A DNA stretch of 64,000 nucleotides, taken from positions 41,208-105,207 of the forward strand of contig UQJP01000014.1 of the NCBI GenBank assembly GCA_900541415.1. Direction: 5' to 3'. The notes beneath the pieces were generated by a model, which had not been told where the DNA came from, ran no database searches, and was given only the letters and a program-made list of their open reading frames with translations. This DNA is from an uncultured Odoribacter sp. (GTDB lineage: Bacteria > Bacteroidota > Bacteroidia > Bacteroidales > Marinifilaceae). Positions 44,014 through 52,825 of the stretch are shown here, piece by piece (the first letter of the stretch is position 1; every line of letters begins with the position of its first letter). The translations under genes and the position numbers were made by a program.

Positions 44014-44545
44014 TAAATTTGGAGATAGGACGGTTTTGTGCCGATTCGCCGGAGCGTTTCCGTTTTTATTACCGGAGGGCGATCCGGTGATTTCGGTTGA
44101 ATAGCTGCAAGCGAATAAAGGTGGAGAATTTTTTGAAAAATGGCGGGAGAAAAACGGAAAAGCGTGGAAAAAGTCTTTTTTGTGGGGGATGATGTTTTCG
44201 AATGCTTGAATTTTGCGGGGAGAAAAAGAAGTATGCTATTGGTTTGGTTTTTGGGTGATAATGACCTCCAAAACAGAAAAAGAGAAACGGAACGAACGGA
44301 TTGGGAAGGAGAACATAGAAAAGAAAGGAGTTGAAACGATAAATAATATGAAAATGTGTTGCATTATTTAAAAGTGCTTGTTACCTTTAACACAGATAAC
44401 CATCATGGTTGCATCTCTTGTTAAACAATCTCTTGTTCATCTTAGGTTGGTCATATTTTTTGAGCAAGCCATAATTTGCAGGAAATTGCAGACGTTTTGA
44501 AGGTTGAAGGGGGGCTGTGTTTTGAACTGGAAATTAAAAAAAAAT
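44014..44545. other. Gap with a promoter but no clear gene
   Basis: This 532-bp gap holds a 6-bp ACCGGA/TCCGGT hairpin (44071-44088) and a likely promoter at 44359-44389. A 64-codon frame (44140-44334) has an odd, highly charged composition and no family resemblance, so I do not call it a gene. Confidence 0.5.
44359..44389 (+). promoter_or_regulatory. Promoter of the S41 peptidase gene
   Basis: TTG (44359-44361) is followed 20 bp later by TACCTTTA (44382-44389), a one-mismatch TAnnTTTG box. The leader to the start at 44546 would be about 150 nt. Confidence 0.4.
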
Positions 44546-46270
44546 ATGATGAATAAGTCCTTGGTAATTTGTCTTTTTTCGCTTTTGTTGTTTCCGTGTG
44601 CGATAATGGCCCGGAAAGCGGTTGATCCTAACATTCTCGATCAGGTATATATAACCCTTCGGCAGCAACCGGGCGTTTTATCGGATTCTGTAAAATACAC
44701 CGGAAGTGATTTTGGAAAATCAGGAGGCTTTGCCTGGCAACGGGGGAACGGCAGCGGATGGACAACAGGTTGCCGTCTTACGCTCCGGGAGGTGAAGCCC
44801 GAAGAAATAAAAAAGATTCGTAAGCATTTTGAATCTTTAAGCGAGTTGCAATTTGTCAATTTGCGCGATTCTAATTCTGCGGGTACTTTTGTAGAATCTA
44901 CCCAAACGGCTTATCTATATAGTTATATCCCGGAAGATAAAGTTCTTTATTTCCTTAAAGCAAGCACTACCGGGGAAATCAGTGTGCCAGCCCAATGGAC
45001 AAAAATAAATTATTTGGATGCCACAAAACACAATCCGCTTGCAAAGGCCAGCGAAACGGAGTTGCGTTTGTTGGGCCTGTCCCGTCTATGGGCCGAGGCA
45101 AAACGTAATTTTGTTTTTATGGATCGGGTGAAACTGAATTGGGATAGTCTGTATGTTGCCAATATACCCCTTATGGCGGACGCTCAAGACCGTAACGAAT
45201 GTTTCCGCATTTTACAGCGTATGGCTGCCCAGCTCGGTGACGGACATACGTATGTCTATACCGGAAATTCGCAACAATCTGCCGTTCCCTTTTCTACGGT
45301 GTTGATTGACAACCGGGTTTATGTGGATGAGGTGCAAAGTTCATTTTTATCGAAACGGGGCGTACGGCGTGGTATGGAGCTTGTGAGTATTAACGGCGAA
45401 CCGTCGCTCGATTATGGCCGAAAATATATTATGCCTTACGTTTCCTCTTCCACACCCCAGTGGACGCTGCATGAAACCTATGAAGGTCATGCTTTGTGTG
45501 TAGCCACAGAAGGTGATACATTGAATCTTGTTTTTACCTCTGCCAATTCCCAGCCGCTTGAGCTTTTATATGTTATGGGGTCGGGGGACTGGGATTTACA
45601 AGTCTCTCAACCCACTTTGAGTTTTGAACTTAAAAAAGGTAATATCGGATATTTACGTATTAAAGATTTTATGGCATCCGATATTAAGCAGGTGTTCGAC
45701 CGCCTTTATCCTCAAATTTTGAAGACCACAGCCCTTGTTATTGATATTCGCAACAATCCCGGTGGAAATTCGGGTAATGCGGATTATATGCTCAGGCATT
45801 TGTCAGGTGATTCTATTAAGACAGACTCGTGGCGTAGTCCGATGTATATTCCAGCTTATGCCTCCTGGTCGATGAAGCAACCCTGGTACGAATCGAAATC
45901 GGAATATATGTCCCCGGTTAAAGGAAAGGCTATTTACGAGAAGCCTATTATCGTGTTGGTTAATCAGGGAACTTTCTCGGCTGCAGAGGATTTCTGCTCT
46001 GTTTTCATTGGGATGAAACGTGGAAAACTTATGGGGACTATGACCGGGGGCAGCACTGGCAACGGTGTCCGGGTGGAGTTGATTCCCGGGCATAGCTATG
46101 CTAATATTTGTTCTAAACACGATGTCATGCCGGACGGTACGGAATTTGTCGGTATTGGAATTCGCCCCGATGTTGAAGTGAAAGAAACTTATCAATCCTA
46201 TTTCAGGAAGCAGGAAGATGCCGCAATAAAAGAGGCTTTGCAATATCTGCGTGCAATGATAAAATCTTAA
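44546..46270 (+). CDS. Exported S41-family (C-terminal processing) peptidase
   Basis: A 574-residue exported protein with signal peptide SLVICLFSLLLFPCAIMA. The C-terminal half carries the tail-specific protease fold: LGDGHTYVYT, a PDZ-like region with RRGMELVSINGEPS, GYLRIKDFM, TALVIDIRNNPGGNSGNADYML, and the catalytic Ser segment LVNQGTFSAAEDFCSVF. GTMTGGSTGNG follows. I start it at the Met-Met pair (44546) directly before the signal peptide; the frame extends upstream to 44504. Possible substrates are damaged or mislocalised envelope proteins. Confidence 0.85.
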   Translation: MMNKSLVICLFSLLLFPCAIMARKAVDPNILDQVYITLRQQPGVLSDSVKYTGSDFGKSGGFAWQRGNGSGWTTGCRLTLREVKPEEIKKIRKHFESLSELQFVNLRDSNSAGTFVESTQTAYLYSYIPEDKVLYFLKASTTGEISVPAQWTKINYLDATKHNPLAKASETELRLLGLSRLWAEAKRNFVFMDRVKLNWDSLYVANIPLMADAQDRNECFRILQRMAAQLGDGHTYVYTGNSQQSAVPFSTVLIDNRVYVDEVQSSFLSKRGVRRGMELVSINGEPSLDYGRKYIMPYVSSSTPQWTLHETYEGHALCVATEGDTLNLVFTSANSQPLELLYVMGSGDWDLQVSQPTLSFELKKGNIGYLRIKDFMASDIKQVFDRLYPQILKTTALVIDIRNNPGGNSGNADYMLRHLSGDSIKTDSWRSPMYIPAYASWSMKQPWYESKSEYMSPVKGKAIYEKPIIVLVNQGTFSAAEDFCSVFIGMKRGKLMGTMTGGSTGNGVRVELIPGHSYANICSKHDVMPDGTEFVGIGIRPDVEVKETYQSYFRKQEDAAIKEALQYLRAMIKS

Positions 46271-46571
46271 TTTTTGCATAGCGTTATTCGAAATGATGTA
46301 AAAACGGATCTATCGGACACTTGACGTGTGGCTAAATCATGACTTACAAATAAAAATGGATTTATTAATGTGTTGTAAGTCAAGCGATTGTAATTTGAGC
46401 TTATTTTTTTTTGAAAAAAATTAAAAAAAAGAAACATTGCGAGAATAACATATCACAAAAGAGTATACATTTGCATGATTTTTCCCGGGTAGATGTGAGG
46501 TTTTTATAAAACGGTCCGGATACCCTAGTGGGAGAAACACTAATATAAAAAATTAATTTTTTTTAATCACA
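46271..46571. other. Gap with a long hairpin and the next promoter
   Basis: TGACTTACAA (46340-46349) and TTGTAAGTCA (46373-46382) are perfect 10-bp inverted repeats. The loop can pair further (AATAAA with TTTATT). A T9 run begins about 20 bp later. TACATTTG (46466-46473) is a perfect -7 box about 100 bp before the gene at 46572. Confidence 0.5.
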
Positions 46572-47165
46572 ATGAAAAACAGATTTTTTCTGGGTTTTGT
46601 AGTTGCTATGGCTATCGTAGCAACAAGTTGCGGAAAAATGCCGCAGGATGATATTAATGCAACTAAAGCTGCCGTAGAAACAGCTAAAGCTGCTCAGGCC
46701 GATGTTTACATGGCTCCTGAATTCAAGGCTTTACAGGATTCTCTGACGGTCGTAATGCAGGGTATCGAAGCTGAAAATTCTAAATTTTTGAAGAATTTCG
46801 ACGCTTTGACTGTGAAACTCGACACGCTGAAATCTCAGGCAGAAGCTATCGCTGTTGCTGTTCCGGCTAAAAAACAAGCAGTGAAACAGGAAGCAGAAAC
46901 AACATTGGCAGCAGTGAAAACTGCTATCGAGGAGACTCAGGCTTTGTTGGCTAAAGCTCCGAAAGGAAAAGAAGGCAAAGAAGCTCTGGAACAAATCAGC
47001 AATGAGTTGAATGTAGTGGCTACCACAGTTGGTGAAGTGGAAACTTCCCTGACAGGTGATGTAAACTATATTCAGGTGCTCGACAAGCTGAATGCTTCTC
47101 AGAAATCAGTTGCAGATCTGAACGCAGAATTGTCAGAAGCTATTGCTAAAAAAGCAAAGAAATAA
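46572..47165 (+). CDS. Alanine-rich coiled lipoprotein (DUF4398-like)
   Basis: A 197-residue lipoprotein: signal peptide VAMAIVATSC with the lipobox Cys at residue 20. The mature part is almost entirely helical and rich in Ala, Lys and Glu (INATKAAVETAKAAQADVY and so on), with heptad-like spacing suggesting coiled coils, comparable to DUF4398 or Lpp-like envelope spacers. It has its own promoter and a strong terminator. The next gene encodes an L,D-transpeptidase whose N-terminal half shows a similar Ala/Glu pattern, so a role in linking or spacing the outer membrane and wall is a reasonable guess. Confidence 0.75.
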   Translation: MKNRFFLGFVVAMAIVATSCGKMPQDDINATKAAVETAKAAQADVYMAPEFKALQDSLTVVMQGIEAENSKFLKNFDALTVKLDTLKSQAEAIAVAVPAKKQAVKQEAETTLAAVKTAIEETQALLAKAPKGKEGKEALEQISNELNVVATTVGEVETSLTGDVNYIQVLDKLNASQKSVADLNAELSEAIAKKAKK

Positions 47166-47191
47166 GTTTTTTTGGCATGGATACAAAGAAG

Positions 47192-47219
47192 CGGGTGTCT
47201 TACGGGACACCCGTTTTTT
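47192..47219 (+). terminator. Intrinsic terminator of the coiled lipoprotein gene
   Basis: CGGGTGTC (47192-47199) pairs with GACACCCG (47206-47213), followed by six T residues. Confidence 0.88.
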
Positions 47220-47370
47220 GGTAAATAGCATTGGAGAGAAGAAAAATACCGGGTAGGAAAAGACAGTAGGGAGGGGAGTATAGGGAGAGCGTGTGAAACC
47301 GGACGGGAAAGAATTTTTTTTATTTTTAGGGCGGATGGTGTCCGGTGTTTTCCGGTAAGTTATTGGGAAT

Positions 47371-48531
47371 ATGATAAAACGAAGTGTCAAACGAAAAAAG
47401 AAGTCCTATCGTTGGCTTTGGCTGCTGCTGTTGTTGGGAGGAGTGATTGTTTGCGGGGTATTTGTGCTGACGGCGGATAAGCCGCCTGTTCAACCGCTGG
47501 AGAATGCCCGGGTGGTGCTGGCGGAAGCGAGGGAAGCGGATGCGGAGATATACAGCCGGAAGTTGTTCGGCGAGGCGGAAATGCTTTACGATTCGGCCAT
47601 GCGGGTGTGGAAGCGCGAAAATGAAAGGTGGATCGTCCTCCGGGATTTTGCCCCGGTGACTGTGTTGGCCGCCCGTTCGGAAAATTCCGCCCGGCTGGCC
47701 ATAGAGCATGCCCGGGATGCGAAGCGAAACCTGAAACAGGATTTGAGTAGCGGGATTGCCCGGTTGCGGCAGGAAATGGACGAATTTGAACGCCTTTTTT
47801 CTACCCTGCCTTTGGATAAAACGGTGAAAAGCCTTCATGCCCGGGGAAAGTTGTCCCTGAATGAAGCGGAGATCGCTTTTGAAAAGGGGGATTATAACCG
47901 GGGCAGGGATAAAAGTCAGGATGCGGCGCAGGCTATCCGGGCCGCTTACGGCGATGCCCGGGAGTTGCTCGATACTTATTTCCGGCAATTGCCCGATTGG
48001 CAGAAACAGCTTGCCGCTGCGGTGGAGCTGTCCCGGCGGGAGCGGGGTTATGTGATTGTGGTGGAAAAGATTCCGGCATTTTGTCACCTATATTATAAGG
48101 GAGTCCGGAAATTTTCTTTTCCGGCAGAGTTCGGGCGTAATTGGATAGGCGATAAGCGGCAGGAAGGGGATGATGCCACACCGGAGGGGGAGTATAAGGT
48201 GGTGAAGAAACTGGCGGGCGGACAGACTAAATATTATAAGGCTCTTTTGCTGGATTATCCCAATGCTGCGGACCGGGCTAATTTCGACCGGTTGAAGAAA
48301 AGCGGCCGGATTGTCGCCGGAGCCCGTCCCGGTGGTCTGATCGAAATTCACGGTGGCGGCGGTCGTGGGGTGAATTGGACGAATGGCTGTGTGGCTTTGG
48401 ATAACCGGGATATGGATGAGGTGTATAAATATACCGGGAAGAATACTCCGGTTTTTATTATCGGGGCTTCGAAACCCTGGCGGCAGGCCGGAGAGGCACT
48501 GTATTCGGAGGCCGGGGCTTTTAATGAATAA
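47371..48531 (+). CDS. Membrane-anchored L,D-transpeptidase (YkuD domain)
   Basis: A 386-residue protein with a basic N-terminal tail and one membrane anchor (WLWLLLLLGGVIVCGVFVL, about residues 13-31). Residues about 45-200 are a helical Ala/Glu/Arg-rich region like DUF4398. The C-terminal YkuD domain begins at about 230 (VEKIPAFCHLYYKG) and holds the catalytic pattern IEIHGGGGRGVNWTNGCVAL with Cys340. Such enzymes form 3-3 crosslinks in peptidoglycan or attach proteins to it. Directly abutting the next gene (0 bp), in a three-gene operon. Confidence 0.87.
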   Translation: MIKRSVKRKKKSYRWLWLLLLLGGVIVCGVFVLTADKPPVQPLENARVVLAEAREADAEIYSRKLFGEAEMLYDSAMRVWKRENERWIVLRDFAPVTVLAARSENSARLAIEHARDAKRNLKQDLSSGIARLRQEMDEFERLFSTLPLDKTVKSLHARGKLSLNEAEIAFEKGDYNRGRDKSQDAAQAIRAAYGDARELLDTYFRQLPDWQKQLAAAVELSRRERGYVIVVEKIPAFCHLYYKGVRKFSFPAEFGRNWIGDKRQEGDDATPEGEYKVVKKLAGGQTKYYKALLLDYPNAADRANFDRLKKSGRIVAGARPGGLIEIHGGGGRGVNWTNGCVALDNRDMDEVYKYTGKNTPVFIIGASKPWRQAGEALYSEAGAFNE

Positions 48532-49245
48532 ATGATGATGGATACGGAAGAAAATATAAGTCAGGGAAGGCGGGGACGTTTCCGCTGGTTGTGGGGGATA
48601 TTGACGGTGGGGATAGCGGTGGTGTTTCTGGTTACGGTATTGCCTTTTTACCTTGCGCCTGCCTGTCAGGAAATGAGCCTTAGCCAAACCAGCAGGCTGA
48701 AAGTAGATTCCGCTTTGTTGAATGAAAAGACGGTGAAAACGAAACTCTCCCGCCTGAAACAAGATGTGGCGGTGCTGGAAAAACGGCTCGACGGCTTTTT
48801 GCCTCATAAGCCTTACATCGTGATTAACACCACCCGTAACCGTTTTTATTTGTATGATAAAAACGGGGAAGCGGTGCGTGAGGGGTTTTGTTCATCGGGG
48901 AGTTATACTAAACTGGTCAGTAAAAAGCGTACCTGGATATTTAAAACGCCCAAAGGCCGGATGACGGTGTTGTCGAAGACCGAAAATCCGGTATGGACAA
49001 AGCCGGACTGGGCTTTTATCGAGGAGGGGTTACCTGTGCCCAAGTACGGCGATCCCGCCCGTTACGAAAAAGGGGTGCTGGGTGATTACGCTTTGCGTAT
49101 GGCGGACGGTTATTTGTTGCACGGCACGCTTTACCAGCGTTTGCTGGGGATGCCCGTCACTCACGGCTGTGTGCGTTTCGGGGACGACGACCTGAAAGCG
49201 GTGTATCAGACATTGGCTGTCGGCTCGTATGTGTATATTTATTAA
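48532..49245 (+). CDS. L,D-transpeptidase (YkuD domain)
   Basis: A 237-residue protein with one N-terminal membrane anchor (WGILTVGIAVVFLVTVLPFYLAP region, about 20-42), a short coiled linker, and a YkuD domain: YIVINTTRNRFYLYDKNGEAV at the start and LLHGTLYQRLLGMPVTHGCVRF at the active site, with catalytic Cys213. Three in-frame ATGs open the gene; the first lies directly after the upstream stop. It should act in the periplasm together with the previous enzyme. Confidence 0.87.
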   Translation: MMMDTEENISQGRRGRFRWLWGILTVGIAVVFLVTVLPFYLAPACQEMSLSQTSRLKVDSALLNEKTVKTKLSRLKQDVAVLEKRLDGFLPHKPYIVINTTRNRFYLYDKNGEAVREGFCSSGSYTKLVSKKRTWIFKTPKGRMTVLSKTENPVWTKPDWAFIEEGLPVPKYGDPARYEKGVLGDYALRMADGYLLHGTLYQRLLGMPVTHGCVRFGDDDLKAVYQTLAVGSYVYIY

Positions 49246-49263
49246 AGGTGGGAGGGAATAGTT

Positions 49264-50046
49264 ATGATGAAATGGATACTACAACATAAAATATTCACGG
49301 CGACGGTTATCCTTGTCCTGATCTTGTCCGCCTGGTATATCACCGGGACGGTGAAGGCGGTGAATCGTTATGTGGAGCAATTCAATGCTACCTATGCGGT
49401 GGAAGAAGCGGAAACGGAAGGGCAGGATGTGAATCTGTATCGTGTGCCCGGCTACCACGAGTTATTGAAAGAAAAGGGATTGTTAAGCAGTCAGGTGAAG
49501 CTGGCGCGGACGGATTCCATCGGTTTGTTCCTGAATTTGCCCGACCGTGTGGCGCAATTGATGATTAAAGGGGTGGCTGTGCGGAGCATTCCGCTGCAAA
49601 AGGTGGGTTTGCCTTCGTTGTTCCGGCGTACCTCCCAGGAGGCTTTGTATGAATGGCTGTCCGAGCCGGTGGTTACCCGGACGCTGAAAGCTACGATTGC
49701 CAAAGAGCCTGTGAATGTGGTGCAGGCTCCGAAAGATAGCAGCGATGTTGTTCCGTCGTTGAAACCCGATACGACAAACCGTGAGCCCGTGTTTTTTATT
49801 CTCGATTCCGACCGGGGACTTCGCCTTTATTTTTATCAGACGGAGCGGGGCGGATCGGATAGCAGGGCGGCTCTTGCTTTCGAATGGGCCGACCGCTGGG
49901 AAGAGGTGCGGCAAAACCTCCGTTCGCTTTTGGCTTTCCGTGTTCCGCCCTATATGCCTGCTCTACGGATCGGTATATCCAAAGAGGATGCCAAAGTGCT
50001 CTACCGCGCTTTGCCGGAGAACGGGAGGGTGGTCATTACCTATTAA
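49264..50046 (+). CDS. Membrane-anchored protein of unknown function, third gene of the L,D-transpeptidase operon
   Basis: A 260-residue protein that I do not recognise. It has one N-terminal membrane span (FTATVILVLILSAWYITGTV, about residues 11-30) and a periplasmic body. There is no catalytic Cys motif. The final part (AFRVPPYMPALRIGISKEDAKVLYRALPENGRVVITY) resembles the tail of the preceding L,D-transpeptidase (DLKAVYQTLAVGSYVYIY), which hints at a relative that lost the active site. It lies 18 bp after the second transpeptidase and is followed by a terminator. Confidence 0.7.
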   Translation: MMKWILQHKIFTATVILVLILSAWYITGTVKAVNRYVEQFNATYAVEEAETEGQDVNLYRVPGYHELLKEKGLLSSQVKLARTDSIGLFLNLPDRVAQLMIKGVAVRSIPLQKVGLPSLFRRTSQEALYEWLSEPVVTRTLKATIAKEPVNVVQAPKDSSDVVPSLKPDTTNREPVFFILDSDRGLRLYFYQTERGGSDSRAALAFEWADRWEEVRQNLRSLLAFRVPPYMPALRIGISKEDAKVLYRALPENGRVVITY

Positions 50047-50080
50047 TATTTATCGGGCGTGCTTTTCGCTTTTTGTATTT

Positions 50081-50106
50081 AGCCGGAGTTGTCCGGCTAT
50101 TTTTTT
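50081..50106 (+). terminator. Intrinsic terminator of the L,D-transpeptidase operon
   Basis: AGCCGGA (50081-50087) pairs with TCCGGCT (50092-50098), loop GTTG, followed by A and seven T residues. Confidence 0.88.
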
Positions 50107-50288
50107 GTTGCGGTGTGAGGTGTTGCGGAGCCGGGTGTTGAATTGGCAGAGCAACTGAAGTACGGTTTCATTTTCGTAATAGCAGGATTTATATTTTGTC
50201 CCTTCCTCAAAAGGGCGGTTTGCCGCTTGTGGCGGACGAAAACGGAAAGCCGAATTTGCCCGCCGCTTTGCTGAAATGGGGGGGCATG

Positions 50289-50318
50289 TTGCCGTTTTGG
50301 AATAACTCTTTATCTTTG
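50289..50318 (+). promoter_or_regulatory. Promoter of the tyrosine recombinase gene
   Basis: TTG (50289-50291) is followed 19 bp later by TATCTTTG (50311-50318), a perfect TAnnTTTG box at ideal spacing. The leader to the ATG at 50705 would be about 380 nt. Confidence 0.6.
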
Positions 50319-50454
50319 CAGGTATATTTTGATTGAAAGTCCATCCTTTATATACTATTCCCTTATGAATAGGTGGTAAATACCACCCTCTCTATGCAAC
50401 AGAGAAAATGGCCGGAAGTGGCTGATTCCTTGAACGGTATTGATGAAAAATCGT

Positions 50455-50522
50455 AATATGGATATTATGGGGTGACATCTTCTAAACGAGGTATGTCCTT
50501 CCCATAAGTGTAAATCCATATT
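50455..50522 (+). other. Large interrupted stem-loop in the recombinase leader
   Basis: Three nested helices line up: AATATGGAT (50455-50463) with ATCCATATT (50514-50522), TTATGGG (50465-50471) with CCCATAA (50501-50507), and GACAT (50474-50478) with ATGTC (50493-50497). A smaller stem GGGAACG/CGTTCCC (50617-50623 with 50646-50652) follows closer to the gene. This suggests a regulated leader or a protein-bound DNA site. Confidence 0.5.
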
Positions 50523-50704
50523 TCGATGAAAATTTATTATAGTGAGAAAATATTCTCCGGTTGAATAACGTAGCTGTTATAGCAGCAATGAAACCGTATT
50601 GGAGAAGATAAAAAGTGGGAACGCTTATAATAGCTCATTGAAATACGTTCCCGACCGTATCGTACAAGCGAATATAAAAGAAATGCTAACTTAAAATTCA
50701 GGTG

Positions 50705-51925
50705 ATGGCATCTATTAAAGTGAAATTCAGGCCTTCGACAGTTGAGGGAAAAGAAGGTATTTTATATTATCAAATTATATTAAACCGTGTTGTACGTCAG
50801 TTAAAGACGGACTACCGGATATTTGCCAGCGAATGGGATAAAGATAAGGAAACGATTATTATACGTACACCTCAGGCGGAACGCTATGCTTACCTTCTTG
50901 CTGTGCAGGAGCAGATAAGCAGGGAGATCCGGCGGCTTGAGAAAATCGTGGTTTCCTTATCGGGGCATTCGCCCGGCAAATCTTCGGCAGATGAAATTAT
51001 CATGCGCTTTCAGTGCTCCGTTAATGAGCAATCGCTTTTCCATTTTATGGAGGACGTTATCGTGCAATTGAAACGGCTCAGTAAGAAAAGAACGGCAGAA
51101 AACTATACGGCTACGCTTAACAGTTTTTTGCGTTTCCGGGAGTATAAGGATATTTTGATGGATGAAATAAGTTCCGATTTAATCATGGAATACGAGGCTT
51201 ATCTGAAAGCCAAAGGCATTGCCATGAACACGGTTTCCTTTTATATGCGTATCCTTCGGGCCGTATATAACCGGGCCGTAGAGAAGGGAATAACCGAACA
51301 ACGTAATCCATTCAGGCATGTTTATACCGGTATCGACAAGACCGTAAAGCGGGCTGTGACGATGTCCTATATTCGAAAGATGAAAGATTTGGATTTGACG
51401 CATCATTGGGCTATGGCTTTTGCAAGGGATATGTTTATGTTCAGTTTTTATACTCGTGGCATGTCTTTCGTGGATATGGCTTATCTTAAGAAGTCTGATC
51501 TTAAAAATGGCGTCCTGATCTATCGCAGGCGGAAAACGGGACAGCAACTTTCTATCAAATGGGAAAGGTGTATGCAGGAGATCGTCGATAGATACAGTAG
51601 CCCGGTCATGCGTGATACTCCGTATCTGTTGCCTATTATAACGGTTAGGGATATAGAGAAAGCCCGGCGACAATATAAAAACAAATTATACATGATTAAT
51701 TTTTATCTGAAACGGGTAGCACACCGAATCGGCCTGGCAATGCCGATGACTACTTATGTGGCGCGTCATTCCTGGGCCAGTATCGCTAAAAGCAAGAATA
51801 TACCTATATCGGTTATCAGTGAAGGAATGGGGCACGATTCCGAAGCGACGACGCAAATTTATCTGGCTTCTTTGGAAGGTTCCGTTATCGATAAAGCCAA
51901 TTCACTTATTTTAAAAGATTTATAA
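50705..51925 (+). CDS. Tyrosine recombinase (fimbrial-locus invertase candidate)
   Basis: A 406-residue site-specific recombinase. The N-terminal arm-binding domain (about 1-95) is followed by a SAM-like core-binding domain (about 110-210) and the catalytic domain. Catalytic residues are visible as the first Arg in FSFYTRGMSFVDMAYL, the RHSWAS box (Tyr-x-x-Arg-His variant TTYVARHSWAS), His in EGMGHDSEATTQIYL and its Tyr nucleophile. Bacteroidetes enzymes of this type often invert nearby promoters. It lies directly before a segment with 17-bp inverted repeats (51956-52145) and the fimbrial operon. The ATG at 50705 is preferred over the GTG at 50702. The gene is preceded by a long folded leader. 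Confidence 0.9.
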   Translation: MASIKVKFRPSTVEGKEGILYYQIILNRVVRQLKTDYRIFASEWDKDKETIIIRTPQAERYAYLLAVQEQISREIRRLEKIVVSLSGHSPGKSSADEIIMRFQCSVNEQSLFHFMEDVIVQLKRLSKKRTAENYTATLNSFLRFREYKDILMDEISSDLIMEYEAYLKAKGIAMNTVSFYMRILRAVYNRAVEKGITEQRNPFRHVYTGIDKTVKRAVTMSYIRKMKDLDLTHHWAMAFARDMFMFSFYTRGMSFVDMAYLKKSDLKNGVLIYRRRKTGQQLSIKWERCMQEIVDRYSSPVMRDTPYLLPIITVRDIEKARRQYKNKLYMINFYLKRVAHRIGLAMPMTTYVARHSWASIAKSKNIPISVISEGMGHDSEATTQIYLASLEGSVIDKANSLILKDL

Positions 51926-51955
51926 AGTAGGAAAGATATTGTTTAGTGAAATTTT

Positions 51956-52145
51956 TCTCTCTTTATAAGAGATATTATATGCGCTACAAATATATACAAA
52001 ATATTGGAATTAAACGCAATATATTTTTTAAAAAACGAAAAAAACTTCAAAAAGATTAATTTGTTTTGTGAAATTTAATTAGTCTTGATTTATATAATTG
52101 ATTTTCATTGGATTATATGGAGGCATCCTCTCTTATAAAGAGAGA
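51956..52145. promoter_or_regulatory. Predicted invertible promoter of the fimbrial operon
   Basis: Perfect 17-bp inverted repeats TCTCTCTTTATAAGAGA (51956-51972) and its complement (52129-52145) flank 156 bp of very AT-rich DNA between the recombinase and the fimbrial genes. The best promoter box, TATATTTG, is on the reverse strand at 51987-51994, with TTG 22 bp upstream on that strand, so it now points left. Inversion would move it to 52107-52114 facing the fimbrial operon. A weaker forward box (TATAATTG, 52093-52100) is also present. Each repeat is itself nearly palindromic. Confidence 0.75.
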
Positions 52146-52225
52146 GGAATGTATTTATTGTGTTATATATAGGCGGAGTAGAGCTATAAGGGAATCACGC
52201 GGTGTATAATCAATGAATTTCAGAT

Positions 52226-52822
52226 ATGAATAAGGGGATTTTTAAATTTTTCAGTGTCTTGTTTTTGGTATTTTTTTTTAATACGGAGGGAAAGTGCCAA
52301 AAGATAGCAGTCAAGACGAATTTACTGTATGACTTTCCCGCATTGACTGCTAATGCGGGTGCCGAGTTTGGTCTGGCTTCCCGCTGGACGCTGGATGTGT
52401 CGGCCAATTACAACGGCTGGACGCTTTCACACGATCGTCGCTGGAAACATTGGCTTGTGCAGCCGGAGGCGCGTTATTGGTTTTGTGACCGTTTTGCAGG
52501 GCATTTTTTAGGGGCGCATCTTCTGGGCGGACAGTTTAATATCGGCGGAGTGAAGAATAATATTCATTTTTTGGGGAGTGATTTTTCTCAAGTGGGGTAT
52601 AGGCGTTATCAAGGATGGATGATAGGTGCCGGTGTGGCATACGGTTATGCCTGGATTTTGGGAAAACACTGGAGTGTGGAAGGTGAAATCGGTGTGGGTT
52701 GGATTTATACCCGCTACGATTCTTATCCGTGTGCTAATTGCGGTAAAAAATTAGCTAAAAATAAGGCACATAATTACGTGGGTCCGACGAAAGCGGCTGT
52801 GAATTTAGTATATATTTTTTAA
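52226..52822 (+). CDS. DUF3575 outer-membrane-like protein
   Basis: A 198-residue exported protein with signal peptide FFSVLFLVFFFNTEGKC. The body matches DUF3575: IAVKTNLLYDFPALTANAGAEFGL, WTLDVSANYNGW, HWLVQPEARYWFCDRFAGHFLGAHLLGG and a final beta-strand NLVYIF ending in an aromatic residue. These alternating patterns suggest an eight-stranded outer-membrane barrel. DUF3575 genes regularly open Bacteroidales fimbrial operons. First gene after the invertible segment; 3 bp before the next. Confidence 0.88.
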   Translation: MNKGIFKFFSVLFLVFFFNTEGKCQKIAVKTNLLYDFPALTANAGAEFGLASRWTLDVSANYNGWTLSHDRRWKHWLVQPEARYWFCDRFAGHFLGAHLLGGQFNIGGVKNNIHFLGSDFSQVGYRRYQGWMIGAGVAYGYAWILGKHWSVEGEIGVGWIYTRYDSYPCANCGKKLAKNKAHNYVGPTKAAVNLVYIF

Positions 52823-52825
52823 CAA

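Larger units (their letters stand above)
50161..50598. repeat. 12-bp inverted repeats flanking the recombinase promoter region
   Basis: TACGGTTTCATT (50161-50172) and AATGAAACCGTA (50587-50598) are perfect inverted repeats 414 bp apart. The interval contains the recombinase promoter and a large stem-loop. It could be another recombination site pair or a long-range RNA fold. Confidence 0.4.

Noticed and set aside
44140..44334. 64-codon frame before the S41 peptidase gene
   Set aside because: Composition is odd (very charged, no hydrophobic core) and no promoter precedes it; most likely chance.
50705..51925. Integrase of a prophage or conjugative element
   Set aside because: No phage, mobilisation or attachment-site genes lie nearby; the adjacent inverted repeats and fimbrial operon fit a promoter invertase better.
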